DNA from: DASSSY01 sp035708205
GTDB lineage: Bacteria > Bacteroidota > Bacteroidia > Chitinophagales > Chitinophagaceae
Assembly: GCA_035708205.1 (NCBI GenBank)
Contig: DASSSY010000006.1
Location: 248,001 to 312,000, forward strand
Reading direction: 5' to 3'
DNA length: 64,000 nt
Shown here: positions 17,090 to 26,047 of the stretch, one piece after another
How positions within the stretch are numbered: position 1 is the stretch's first letter
Layout: each line of letters begins with the position of its first letter
Position numbers and translations under genes: made by a program
Notes under the pieces: model-generated
What the model was told of the DNA's origin: nothing
What the model saw: the letters and a program-made list of their open reading frames with translations, nothing else
The model's database searches: none

Positions 17090-18295
17090 TTAAGCGGTCA
17101 GTCCTTTGCTGTCCGTTTTAGGATTTTGTTTCCATAAATCGACATAAACATACAACAGGCAAATCAAAAACGGCGTCAGTTCAAATAAAGGCATTTTCTG
17201 AATGCCCAGGAAAGAAACAATAAGGGCTATTAAAATCAGGACTATTGCCGTTCCAGCGTAATACTTCAACAGGCGGGTTTTTCTATGGGCCATGAAAGCG
17301 ATGACCAGGTTGGGTGGCAATGCCCAAATAATATTATAATTGTCTGCACAGGCAGTATGGTTTGTGCCGAACCACATAAATAGCATAAAGCAACCCAATA
17401 ACCCTGAAACAAAGAGCAGTAAAAAGCGGACAATGCCCCGGAGATAGCGAAAAGCTGCGGTCTGGTAGCAGAGTACCGTTAAAATAAAAATGCCGACCAT
17501 AAGCCACAGGGGGCCGTCTAAGGGATGTATTTCCTGGAGGCTTCTGGATAACAAATACTGGTGGCTGCTGACTATCTTTTCTCCGTTATAAGTGGCATTT
17601 TGAAGCGCGTCATGTAAGAAATCGGGCAAAAACATGCTGCCGTCATTGGTCATGGCACTGTCCACCGGGCTGGCGAGCAACAGATTTATGCCAAAGCGTT
17701 CCCAATGCTTTTGCGCCAGGTAATGATTGATAATGTCCCTGTAGCTTATGTTTTTACTCTTTAAAGCATGACCGAACTGAAAGCCCGGGCCCAACGCTTT
17801 CGGGAATATGTCCCGCACCCTGGTGGCACAATTATCGAAAATAAAATTGTAATAATAGCCACGGTTTTGCGGCAATAGGTTTGTTTCTAAGTACTGTTGG
17901 ATAGCTTGTTTGGCGGAATCGGGTAAATTTAAAACCTGCTCCTGAACCGTTCTTTGCTCTTCGACATATTCATACATGAAATTATTGAAGCTGCTTTTGT
18001 CGATATAGTACAACAGGCGGCCCAGCGTGAATTTGGTATAAAAATCAGGGTCTGAAAAATCAAAGGTGCCATAATTATACACCTCGTCCGTGCCTTTAGC
18101 GCTGTCAATAATCCTGATGCCGGTATGGCCGAAAGACGCATATAGTTCCTCCCCGACACCGCAGGTCAGGATACTGATACGCAGGCCCTTGACGCTTTGT
18201 TGGGGTGTTTTCCCGGTTGCTATGGTCAGCGCCAGGCTTTGCCGGCAACAAAGGAGTAGCAAGGGCAGGATACAGGATAAAAGACGATAGCGCAT
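17090..18295 (-). CDS. DUF4105 membrane protein
   Basis: A 401-residue protein. An N-terminal signal or anchor is followed by a DUF4105 (Lnb N-terminal-like) periplasmic domain. Its signature residues are visible: FGHTGIRI at 55-62 and DNCATRVRD at 154-162, giving a His and a Cys that could form a cysteine-hydrolase site. Several membrane helices occupy residues about 260-390. The family relates to lacto-N-biosidase N-terminal domains and is thought to be hydrolytic, but its substrate is not established. It lies between msrC and the alpha/beta hydrolase gene, all in one direction with short gaps. Confidence 0.83.
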   Translation of the reverse strand: MRYRLLSCILPLLLLCCRQSLALTIATGKTPQQSVKGLRISILTCGVGEELYASFGHTGIRIIDSAKGTDEVYNYGTFDFSDPDFYTKFTLGRLLYYIDKSSFNNFMYEYVEEQRTVQEQVLNLPDSAKQAIQQYLETNLLPQNRGYYYNFIFDNCATRVRDIFPKALGPGFQFGHALKSKNISYRDIINHYLAQKHWERFGINLLLASPVDSAMTNDGSMFLPDFLHDALQNATYNGEKIVSSHQYLLSRSLQEIHPLDGPLWLMVGIFILTVLCYQTAAFRYLRGIVRFLLLFVSGLLGCFMLFMWFGTNHTACADNYNIIWALPPNLVIAFMAHRKTRLLKYYAGTAIVLILIALIVSFLGIQKMPLFELTPFLICLLYVYVDLWKQNPKTDSKGLTA

Positions 18296-18346
18296 GAACC
18301 AATCATTTCAAATAGGTCACAAACCTGCAAAATAAGACAATTCTGT

Positions 18347-18826
18347 TTAGCAAACGGCAGCCAGTAGTGAAGTAATTTGAGCCAGGTATTGCGCGTCGGT
18401 ATCATCAAAGGTATTCAAGGCATCGCTGTCCACGTCCAAAACGCCGGTAATAATGTCGTTTTTGATAACGGGCACGGCAATTTCCGAGCGGGATGCGCTG
18501 TTACAGGCAATATGGCCGGGAAATTGATCGACATCCGGAACAATGATGGTCTTTGATTCCTGCCATGCCTTTCCGCAAACACCTTTTCCTTTGGCAATAC
18601 TCACGCAGGCAACCGGTCCCTGGAAGGGACCGACCACTAATTCGTTATTGATCACCCGGTAAAAGCCCACCCAGAACCATTTGAATTGTTGCTGCAAAGC
18701 CGCGGCAATATTAGCCATGTGGGCAATCATATCGCCATCGGTGCTGATAAGCGCCCTGATCTGCGGCAGGAGATGTTCGTATTGTTCGGCTTTTGTACCA
18801 TTGAAAACAGTTAGTTCTTCAGACAT
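18347..18826 (-). CDS. msrC: Free methionine-(R)-sulfoxide reductase (GAF domain)
   Basis: A 159-residue single GAF-domain enzyme that reduces free L-methionine-(R)-sulfoxide. All three redox cysteines are present: C74 (PVACVS), C84 (GVCGKAW) and C108 (HIACNS). Their spacing equals that of the E. coli enzyme. The segment ASRSEIAVPV at 111-120 is also diagnostic. It is cytoplasmic. It is the first gene of a probable three-gene minus-strand unit with the DUF4105 protein and the hydrolase. A CGAAGTTA (minus-strand TAACTTCG) candidate -7 lies at 18858-18865, overlapping the upstream gene's end. Confidence 0.93.
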   Translation of the reverse strand: MSEELTVFNGTKAEQYEHLLPQIRALISTDGDMIAHMANIAAALQQQFKWFWVGFYRVINNELVVGPFQGPVACVSIAKGKGVCGKAWQESKTIIVPDVDQFPGHIACNSASRSEIAVPVIKNDIITGVLDVDSDALNTFDDTDAQYLAQITSLLAAVC

Positions 18827-18862
18827 GTAATGGATAGTTGTTGGTCAATAAAGGATACGAAG

Positions 18863-20122
18863 TTACCGGGAATTATTTTTATAAACTGCCCGGCGCAAAG
18901 CAGCCGGCCTGAGAAAAAATTGAAGGATCAGCAGGGAACATACACCCATGATTAAATAGGCATTTCCCATATCGAATTGTGATCCGGGGTGCAGGGTGCC
19001 TACCACCGCGTAACTTGTAATGGCGGTCAGGATAAACACACTTCCGCCGCTCAGTCCGCTGGTCAGCCCGGCCATTTGCGGGAAACGCCCTAAACAAAAT
19101 GCGAAATAATTGTTGAATATAAAGCCTACGGCGGCATGAATTAAAAAGGCAAAGGCGACTAAAGTGTAGATATTACTTATAGATAAAGCAGCAACGATCA
19201 TCAGGATCGTAATAATGATTTGCAGGCCATTGGCTAAGCGGAGCTTTGGTAAAAACGGCCGGTCAATGGTAGCTTTGCCCAGGAAGCCACCCACCATCCA
19301 GGCTAAGCCCATTGCTAATGCGGCATAACCGGCTACGACAGGTGTTTTATTCATGGCGTGTTCAATAATAAAGGAACCGGCCAGGCCAAATATCATGGTC
19401 GTTCCGTAGCTCAGCCCGCAAATGATAATGCCGTACAGGAACATCCTGTCCGCAAACATGGTTTTATAATCGTTGACCGCGTCAGTCATTTTCAGAGAGC
19501 GAAAGACGGGTGTGGTTTCACCGCCAAACAATCCTTCCAGGATGAGCATGGCTATCCCGTAAAAGGCCAGTACATAGAAGTTGGACTGCCAGTTAAAATA
19601 ATGCTGTAGATAGCCACCGGCAAATGGCGCTACAACCGGGGCTGCTGACCATACAATGGACATCAGGCTGAGATAGTGTTTCCGTTTTTCGCCTTCATAT
19701 ACATCCACGAAAAAGGCGCGTTTGGCCACCACGATAAAGCCGGTGGTGATACCCTGCACTACACGCATGGCATCGATAATTTCAAGGCTGTGTGTAGAAA
19801 CAACAATGAAATTGCTCAGTGTGAACAAGACTAAGGAAATCAGGGTCAGGCGATAGCGGCCATAACTGTCGATCAGGCTGCCGGTAATGAATTGTGCCAG
19901 TCCGTAGCTGACCAGGAACAAGGTAAGCGTTAGCTGGATGGCACTTTCGCTTTGTTGTAGATCAACCGCCATGTGGGGCATGGACGGGATATACATGTCC
20001 GTGATCAGGCCAGACATGGGCAACAATAAAAAAGCGATATAAGTGGCTGCCTTTTTGTTTTTGGATTGTAAGGTGTGGCCACCGGAAAGTCTTTGTTGCA
20101 GGTAGTTGGATATCGCCGACAT
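18863..20122 (-). CDS. Bcr/CflA-type multidrug MFS exporter
   Basis: A 419-residue major facilitator with 12 predicted helices. The first helix region TDMYIPSMPHMAVDL is the hallmark of the Bcr/CflA drug-resistance group, and the motif-A-like loop (GSLIDSYGRYRL) follows helix 2. The frame runs upstream to 20209, but the ATG at 20122 (MSAISNYLQQ) is preferred. A -7 element lies between it and the AraC gene, and the extra residues resemble nothing in the family. The AraC-type regulator gene is immediately upstream in the same direction, suggesting it controls this exporter. Confidence 0.88.
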   Translation of the reverse strand: MSAISNYLQQRLSGGHTLQSKNKKAATYIAFLLLPMSGLITDMYIPSMPHMAVDLQQSESAIQLTLTLFLVSYGLAQFITGSLIDSYGRYRLTLISLVLFTLSNFIVVSTHSLEIIDAMRVVQGITTGFIVVAKRAFFVDVYEGEKRKHYLSLMSIVWSAAPVVAPFAGGYLQHYFNWQSNFYVLAFYGIAMLILEGLFGGETTPVFRSLKMTDAVNDYKTMFADRMFLYGIIICGLSYGTTMIFGLAGSFIIEHAMNKTPVVAGYAALAMGLAWMVGGFLGKATIDRPFLPKLRLANGLQIIITILMIVAALSISNIYTLVAFAFLIHAAVGFIFNNYFAFCLGRFPQMAGLTSGLSGGSVFILTAITSYAVVGTLHPGSQFDMGNAYLIMGVCSLLILQFFLRPAALRRAVYKNNSR

Positions 20123-20145
20123 AATTCTTGTTGTTTTTACGAAGG

Positions 20146-20153
20146 CAAAATTA
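20146..20153 (-). promoter_or_regulatory. Candidate -7 element TAATTTTG for the MFS exporter
   Basis: CAAAATTA on the plus strand is TAATTTTG on the minus strand, 23 bases upstream of the ATG at 20122. It suggests the exporter has its own promoter besides read-through from the AraC gene. Confidence 0.45.
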
Positions 20154-20205
20154 GGATGGCTTATTGGAATGCACCTTACGTCAATCAAACTATCAATTAT
20201 ATATT

Positions 20206-21096
20206 TCAAACAATTCCGCGGCGCAGAGAAGCTGGTGTCTGCCCGGTTTTCTTCTTATAGAAGCTGGTAAAGTGTGCCGGATACTCAAAGCCCAGGCTAT
20301 AAGCAATTTCGGAAATGGTCCAATTAGAATGGCGGATGAGCGCCTGGGCTTCCAGAGCGATACGGTTGCCGATATGCTCAGTGGTAGTGCGGCCGGTGAC
20401 CTCTTTGACCGAGCGGTTTAAATGATTGACATGCACAGCCAGGCGACTGGCATAATCTTTAGCTGTCGTAAGCTGCAAACTGTTCTGCATGGATTCCACG
20501 GGAAACTGTCGTTCTAAGAGCTCCAGAAATAAATTAGTGATGCGGGTGCCGGCGCTGGTGGCCTGTTCCGATATATTTCCCGGTTGCATTTTTAAACCTT
20601 CATGCACGACCAAATGCAGATAACTGCGCAAGATATCACTTTTATATTCATAGCATTCCTGTTTTTCTTTCATCATCTTATCAAAAAAATCAGAAATTTT
20701 CAGGGTTTGTTCTTGGTTAGGAAAAAAGATATGGCCGTTTCCCGGCTGGAACATCGGTAAGTCGATCAGCAGCCGGTCGTGTTGTTTGACAAAAGCGTCA
20801 TTGAAAATACAAAACCAGCCTTTTTGGTCTTCAGATTCCGGTATCCAGGCATAGGGAATTAAGGGATTGCTGAAAAGCAGTGCCGGTTGCTGAATCTTAA
20901 ATGTTTTGTCGGCATATTCTATCCGTCCCTTGCCGAGGATCAGCGTCACCTTATAATAATCCCTTCTGGAATAGGGTATCTGAACAGAACAGCTATCCCG
21001 CTCAAAAATATTGATATGGGGCATATGCCTATTGGCTTCAATTTTTGTACAATCGATTCTCTGGTAAAACTCGCGGATGGATTCTTTTTGTTCCAT
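20206..21096 (-). CDS. AraC-family transcriptional regulator
   Basis: A 296-residue regulator. The N-terminal half looks like a cupin-type sensor domain (YYKVTLILGKG, then QPALLFSNPLIPYAW). The C-terminal 100 residues hold the two AraC helix-turn-helix motifs, ending in the signature WTISEIAYSLGF followed by HFTSFYKKKTGQTPASLR. The ligand is unknown. Context suggests it regulates the MFS exporter downstream and the divergent FAD monooxygenase, an arrangement seen in xenobiotic-response loci. Confidence 0.92.
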   Translation of the reverse strand: MEQKESIREFYQRIDCTKIEANRHMPHINIFERDSCSVQIPYSRRDYYKVTLILGKGRIEYADKTFKIQQPALLFSNPLIPYAWIPESEDQKGWFCIFNDAFVKQHDRLLIDLPMFQPGNGHIFFPNQEQTLKISDFFDKMMKEKQECYEYKSDILRSYLHLVVHEGLKMQPGNISEQATSAGTRITNLFLELLERQFPVESMQNSLQLTTAKDYASRLAVHVNHLNRSVKEVTGRTTTEHIGNRIALEAQALIRHSNWTISEIAYSLGFEYPAHFTSFYKKKTGQTPASLRRGIV

Positions 21097-21119
21097 ATCC
21101 TAAATTATAAAAATCAAAC

Positions 21120-21127
21120 CAAAGGTA
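21120..21127 (-). promoter_or_regulatory. Candidate -7 element TACCTTTG for the AraC gene
   Basis: CAAAGGTA on the plus strand is TACCTTTG on the minus strand, 23 bases from the ATG at 21096. Confidence 0.5.
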
Positions 21128-21247
21128 AGAACATTTGTCAGGATCATCCCGGGCAAAAAATTACCGAAGAAATAAGCTGCTTTAAACAGGGCGGGTCAAC
21201 ACAATGATCCGTTTACCGCAAAAAACCTTTTTTTTACCGATTTAGCA

Positions 21248-21279
21248 TTGCCGGTCAGGTCTCGATCATGATATTTTCG
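21248..21279 (+). promoter_or_regulatory. Candidate promoter TTG-N21-TATTTTCG for the FAD monooxygenase
   Basis: TTG at 21248-21250 and TATTTTCG at 21272-21279 are 21 bases apart, fitting the Bacteroidota -33/-7 layout with one change in the -7. The ATG lies at 21297. Confidence 0.45.
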
Positions 21280-21296
21280 CCAAAAATAATCAACTG

Positions 21297-23054
21297 ATGA
21301 AAAGCTTGGAGGCTACAAAGCCTATACATACACCGGTATTAATTGTTGGCGGCGGCCTCACCGGATTATCGGCGGCCTTATTCTTATTGAGGCAAGGCAT
21401 CAAGCCGATCCTGGTTGAACGGCATGAATCCGCAGCCGCTCAGCCCAAAATAAAAAAGTTAGATGTGCGCAGCATGGAGTTAATGCGTGAATTGGGACTG
21501 AGCCTCGACATAACAACTGCGGGCAGCAACCTGAAGCCGGAGCCTGTTGTTTTATCCAACAGGACCTTAGCGCAGGCGATGACCCGGAAATCCGCAGCAA
21601 GAAACCGCAAACCGGTTTATAGTCCTGAAGATGTAGCAGGAATAAGTCCGGAAAACGGTGTTCAGGCGACACAGGATACCTTGGAGCAGATCCTGCTCAA
21701 CGCTGCCGTTAGTCGTGGCGCCAGCATATTTTTTTATACGGAATGGTTGTCGCTCCGCCAGGATGACAAGGGCATTGCCGCAGTTCTAAAGAACAGGGCG
21801 AACAGCCAGGAGGTCATTGTCTATGCCGATTATCTCATTGCCGCCGATGGTGCAAAAAGCCCGGTAAGGACCTTTCTGCAGGTGGAAACGGAGAGCCGGG
21901 AAACTTTGGGTAATTTACTGAATATTTATTTCGACGCTGACTTGCAATCAGTTGTCCGGGAACAGGATTTCGGTCTTTTACGCATCAATAATTTGGGATT
22001 GAGCGGCACCCTGCTACCCGTCGACAACCGGAACAGATGGCAGTTCCAGATGCATTACGATGCGGTCTCCGAAAAGCCTGAAGATTTCGATCTGCATCAT
22101 ATTACTTCTATTCTGAAAGGCGTTATTGGTCTGCCCGATTTAAAGTTGAAAATCCATAAGGTTGTCCCGCAACAACCTGCTTTAATATTTGTAAAACGAA
22201 TGCGGCAGGGGCGGGTATTTTTTGCCGGTGAAGCGGCGCATGCCATTGCCGATGTTGAAGGCCGGAGTGTCAATGTTGGCATTCAGGACGCGCATAATCT
22301 TGCCTGGAAATTAGCTGCGGCAATCAAGAATAAAGCTGATGAAAAGTTATTGCAAACCTACCATGCCGAACGGTGGCCTGTTGGGCGCTATTTCGTGAAG
22401 CAGGCCGGAAGGAAGCTTGACCAATTCGGGGTAGTGAAGAAACCCGGTGTAAAAAATAAAATACCCTTACATGCCCATACACTGATGGTGCAAACGGGTT
22501 TGGACAAACTGTTTCCAGGAATGAAGCGCCGGCAGTTCAGCAATCATTTTGGCCTGCCTGATTATCAATATTTTTCATCGGCGGTTATGAGTGAAGACAA
22601 AACCCGGCGTCAATTTGTAAGAACGGATAGCCTGAACGCCCGGCCCGGTACAAGAATGCCGCATTTCTGGGTCACTCACCAGGGAGAAAAATTATCGACG
22701 TTGGACTTTTTGGGCACCGACCTAGTCTTGTTTACCGGCAGAAAGAACGCACTTTGGCAATGGATGGCCGGCATGACTGAAAAACAATCCGGGCTACATA
22801 TTCCCGTTTACAGCATCGGCAAAACGGAGCCCTTGTCGGCAACAAGCACCACGGTTCAAAAGGCTTTAGGCATTAGTGATTCCGGCGCCGTGCTGGTACG
22901 CCCCGATGGATTTGTGGCCTGGCGAAGCGACAGGGATAACGCTGCTGATTTAATTAGCTTCGGCACCTCCTTGAAGCAGATATTAGGCTGGCCGGCAGAA
23001 ACGGGAAAATTCGCGCTGCCCCTGAGCTTGCCGCCAGCATTAAAGGCAGGCTGA
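21297..23054 (+). CDS. FAD-dependent aromatic hydroxylase (class A flavoprotein monooxygenase)
   Basis: A 585-residue flavoprotein of the phenol/polyketide hydroxylase type (PheA/TfdB-like), which uses NAD(P)H and O2 to hydroxylate aromatic compounds. Landmarks are the dinucleotide motif GGGLTG at 18-23, the DG motif AADGAKSPVR near 181-190 and FAGEAAH near 309-315. In that third motif the usual GD aspartate is a glutamate. The last about 150 residues form a thioredoxin-like C-terminal domain as in family members (VLVRPDGFVAWRSD). The gene is divergent from the AraC regulator, so it is a likely target. A resistance or catabolic role is inferred; the substrate is unknown. Confidence 0.87.
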   Translation: MKSLEATKPIHTPVLIVGGGLTGLSAALFLLRQGIKPILVERHESAAAQPKIKKLDVRSMELMRELGLSLDITTAGSNLKPEPVVLSNRTLAQAMTRKSAARNRKPVYSPEDVAGISPENGVQATQDTLEQILLNAAVSRGASIFFYTEWLSLRQDDKGIAAVLKNRANSQEVIVYADYLIAADGAKSPVRTFLQVETESRETLGNLLNIYFDADLQSVVREQDFGLLRINNLGLSGTLLPVDNRNRWQFQMHYDAVSEKPEDFDLHHITSILKGVIGLPDLKLKIHKVVPQQPALIFVKRMRQGRVFFAGEAAHAIADVEGRSVNVGIQDAHNLAWKLAAAIKNKADEKLLQTYHAERWPVGRYFVKQAGRKLDQFGVVKKPGVKNKIPLHAHTLMVQTGLDKLFPGMKRRQFSNHFGLPDYQYFSSAVMSEDKTRRQFVRTDSLNARPGTRMPHFWVTHQGEKLSTLDFLGTDLVLFTGRKNALWQWMAGMTEKQSGLHIPVYSIGKTEPLSATSTTVQKALGISDSGAVLVRPDGFVAWRSDRDNAADLISFGTSLKQILGWPAETGKFALPLSLPPALKAG

Positions 23055-23356
23055 ACAAAAAGTTCAGCAAAATGCGAAGACCTTGGCTACCCGATAGTCT
23101 TCAAAGATTGCATCGGTTCCTGTTCCGCACCGGAAGGTGCAGCGGGTAATCCGCCCTAAACATTGGCCGCTGGCGCAACCTATACGGATACCCTGACCGC
23201 AACACTGGACAGTACATGGTTATCATAAGGCGGTTTATTTTGCTGAATGTTGTAGATTTGAACCGGGGACATATAATTTTAAAAGCGCGGATTACCGGGA
23301 AAGCGGCAAACAGTAAAAAATTATCCTCACCCATTAAGCTTTGAAAGACATTACCG
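23055..23356. other. 302-bp stretch without a gene
   Basis: No intact gene is seen. A short startless frame ending in a TAA near 23228 (GATYTDTLTATLDSTW) resembles the end of a beta-rich exported protein and may be a remnant, but it is too short to call. Confidence 0.3.
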
Positions 23357-23635
23357 GTGCCGAAAACAAAAGCCATATTCTACAAATACGTTAGGAGCTT
23401 TTGCCATTTGCCTAAACGGCAACGGTTGCTGATAGCATTTTTTGTCAAATGGATTTACTGGTCACTCTTTTGGCTATTGGTCAAACAGTTTTTATTATTT
23501 GAAAAATGGACATGGCCCCATATTCTTTTCTTTGGAGGGATGATGTCGTTGCTCCGGACCGTGCCATTTAACCGGAAAGAAATTATGGCTATTTTAGGGA
23601 AAGAGCAAGACTATTCCCGTAAAGGCAGAGGATAA
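23357..23635 (+). CDS. Small hypothetical membrane protein
   Basis: A 92-residue protein starting at GTG (23357), with two probable membrane segments (around LLIAFFVKWIYWSLFWLLV and ILFFGGMMSLL) and a basic N-terminus and C-terminus. I recognise no family. The composition is unlike the opposite-strand frames and the hydrophobic pattern is regular, which supports coding. It has no clear partner: the glycosyltransferase gene starts 177 bases downstream. Confidence 0.45.
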   Translation: MPKTKAIFYKYVRSFCHLPKRQRLLIAFFVKWIYWSLFWLLVKQFLLFEKWTWPHILFFGGMMSLLRTVPFNRKEIMAILGKEQDYSRKGRG

Positions 23636-23812
23636 TTCATTTTGGTCCCGGCGATCTTTAAAGCCCACAGATGGAGATCGGGCATTTGCCTTCTTTTAAA
23701 TGTTTCCAACAGATCATCAGCAATAAATTTCACGAAAACGACAGGCGGACGCTACTTGGTTGAATCAATATTTTTTATTTTCTTTGATATCAAAAAGAAA
23801 CATAAGTAACCA

Positions 23813-25900
23813 ATGTCCAAAAATCATAAGCAGCCAAAAGAGGGGAAAAAACAGCCGGAAAAAATTCCGGACCTGCCGGAGCAAACTCTGTCCCCGGCCG
23901 GGAGCATGACAAAGAAGGATTATTGGTTTAAAAGGTTATTTTTCGGCTCATTGGTTGTCATGCTGGGCATCTTTTGGATTGCCGGCTATAATTCGGGGGT
24001 CTGTTATGATGAGCTGACCCTAAATGTTTACGGTAAAGACAATATCGCTTTTTACACCAGCGGTGGGCAGGACACCTCTTTCATGCATCCTAAGTTTTCG
24101 GATATGGATGGCGCCGGGGTGTTTATGAATACGCTTCGTTATTACGGAAGTGTGTTTGAATATATTGTTATTGGCATCAATAAAGTAACCGGCAATTTGG
24201 AAAACGGTTATGAATACAACACTTCTCATGCGGTAAACCAGTTTTTTGCCGTGTTAGGCATCTTGTTTACCGGCCTGCTGGCCCGGCGCCTGACGAGAAA
24301 GTACCGATCGGCCTTCATGTCCGCCTGGCTCCTGTTCCTGACGCCAATAATATTTGGACTTAGTCTCTTTGATACCAAGGATATCCCTTTTATGGCCGGT
24401 TATATCGCTACGCTTTACTACTCGGTCATCTTTCTGGAAGCGCTTCCAAAACCGGATTGGAAAACGACCATTGGCCTGATGCTCTCGCTTTTTTTCGCTT
24501 TTGGCATTCGCGTGGGCGCAGCTTTGCTGGTCATGTACCTGGCGGTTTTCCTGTTTATTTATACTTTCGGAAACCGGGGCTCCGCGCGAATGATCATAAA
24601 AAATTACCAGCACTGGATTTACAAACTGATTATAGCCGTTGGCGGCGCCTTGTCACTAACGGTGCTGACCTGGCCGTTTTTAATTTTAAGTCCTGTAAAG
24701 AACTTTATGGCAGCCGTTGACGCCATTCGTAATTTTCCGCAAAGGGTACCCGTTACCTATGAGGGCCTGCTGATCGATTCTTTGCATATCCCGCAAAGCT
24801 ACCTGCCGCATTTCATGCTGATGACCATCCCGGCCCTGGTCATCATTGCCGTTTTCGCCACGGTTATCCTGGTGCTGTTCCGCCGTCAGCGTTTTCGGTT
24901 GAAACCGATTTTATTCGTTTTATTTGCCTCCCTGTTCCCGGTGTTTTACGCGATGTATAACCGGACGCCTTTGTATGGCAGCTGGCGGCAATTCTTGTTT
25001 GTTTATCCGGGTCTTGCTGTCGTTGCTACCATTGGGATAGATTACGTTTTGGACATATTGCCCAAGCCGGTTTACCAATGGGTCTTTGGAGCGGTTCTGC
25101 TATTGGGGATGGCCAGCCCGTTAAGCTGGATAATCCGCATAAGGGCGCCCTACCAGTATGTTTACTTCAATGAATTTACGGGGGGCTTCGCCAAGAATTT
25201 TTACGATTACGATAAGGATTATTATTATGGCTCTTCCTTAGATGCCGTAAGGTGGTTAGTGGAAAACGCACCACTGAAAGACAGTAAAGATACTATGATT
25301 GTCGCCACTGATGCGTTTGCGTTTACACATTATTTTTTTAAAAGATGCTACCCGGATTTAAAAGTGAAGGTGGTCAATTCTGGAATTTCGGGCCGGAATA
25401 TGATCAAATGGGATTATGCCTTGCTAAATAATATCTTTTACCGCCATCCTCAACTGGAAGAGCATTGTTTTCCCCCTGCACAGACCATACATACGATTGA
25501 TATTGACGGGATGCCGGTGGTGGCCGTCCTGCACAATGCGCACCATTACAATTCGCTGGGCCTGAAAGCTATGGCGCAAAACAATTTTGCAGTGGCGGAT
25601 TCTTTGTTTAGCCTGTTTCTGAAAGAAACCAATTACCGGCCGGGCGTAACAACAGATATGGGCGGCATTTCAGGCAATATCGCCTTTACCAGAATGACAC
25701 AGCGGAAATTTTCGGAAGCGGAAGCCCTGGCGCAGAACGCCCTCATCTTTACGCCCAATAATTATCCGGCTTATCTTGTTTTGGGAGTAGTCAATTTTGA
25801 AAAAGGCGATATGCAGAAGGCAAAGCAAAATTTATCGATAGCCATAAGAATTAACCCGAAAGATGTGCTGGCACGCCAGTATCTGGCCAGGATCAAATGA
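23813..25900 (+). CDS. GT-C family (GT39-like) membrane glycosyltransferase with C-terminal TPR
   Basis: A 695-residue protein. After a basic cytoplasmic tail (first 40 residues), the first helix is followed by an acidic loop with CYDELTLNVYG, the GT-C style catalytic acidic pair. About 10-12 membrane helices run to residue 440. A soluble part then ends in TPR-like repeats (residues about 580-695, FTPNNYPAYLVLGVVNFEKG). Such enzymes transfer sugars from polyprenyl phosphate to glycans or proteins at the outer face of the inner membrane. It precedes nucleotide-sugar genes, so it probably works with the GT2 enzyme downstream. The exact sugar is unknown. Confidence 0.75.
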   Translation: MSKNHKQPKEGKKQPEKIPDLPEQTLSPAGSMTKKDYWFKRLFFGSLVVMLGIFWIAGYNSGVCYDELTLNVYGKDNIAFYTSGGQDTSFMHPKFSDMDGAGVFMNTLRYYGSVFEYIVIGINKVTGNLENGYEYNTSHAVNQFFAVLGILFTGLLARRLTRKYRSAFMSAWLLFLTPIIFGLSLFDTKDIPFMAGYIATLYYSVIFLEALPKPDWKTTIGLMLSLFFAFGIRVGAALLVMYLAVFLFIYTFGNRGSARMIIKNYQHWIYKLIIAVGGALSLTVLTWPFLILSPVKNFMAAVDAIRNFPQRVPVTYEGLLIDSLHIPQSYLPHFMLMTIPALVIIAVFATVILVLFRRQRFRLKPILFVLFASLFPVFYAMYNRTPLYGSWRQFLFVYPGLAVVATIGIDYVLDILPKPVYQWVFGAVLLLGMASPLSWIIRIRAPYQYVYFNEFTGGFAKNFYDYDKDYYYGSSLDAVRWLVENAPLKDSKDTMIVATDAFAFTHYFFKRCYPDLKVKVVNSGISGRNMIKWDYALLNNIFYRHPQLEEHCFPPAQTIHTIDIDGMPVVAVLHNAHHYNSLGLKAMAQNNFAVADSLFSLFLKETNYRPGVTTDMGGISGNIAFTRMTQRKFSEAEALAQNALIFTPNNYPAYLVLGVVNFEKGDMQKAKQNLSIAIRINPKDVLARQYLARIK

Positions 25901-25983
25901 CGGATATGCGGGAGAAACACTGCCAAACGAATAGTTATCGGTAAGAAGAAGCTACCGCATGCCTCATTTTTCCCAAAAAAAAC

Positions 25984-26006
25984 TAAATTTGGGGCTTTTA
26001 TTTTCG
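25984..26006 (+). promoter_or_regulatory. Two candidate -7 elements before ugd
   Basis: TAAATTTG at 25984-25991 matches TAnnTTTG exactly, and TATTTTCG at 25999-26006 is a one-base variant. Both lie 42-60 bases before the ugd ATG and could start the nucleotide-sugar operon. Confidence 0.4.
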
Positions 26007-26047
26007 GATAGCCGATTGTGGCGCTCAATATATTTAATTAATAATTC

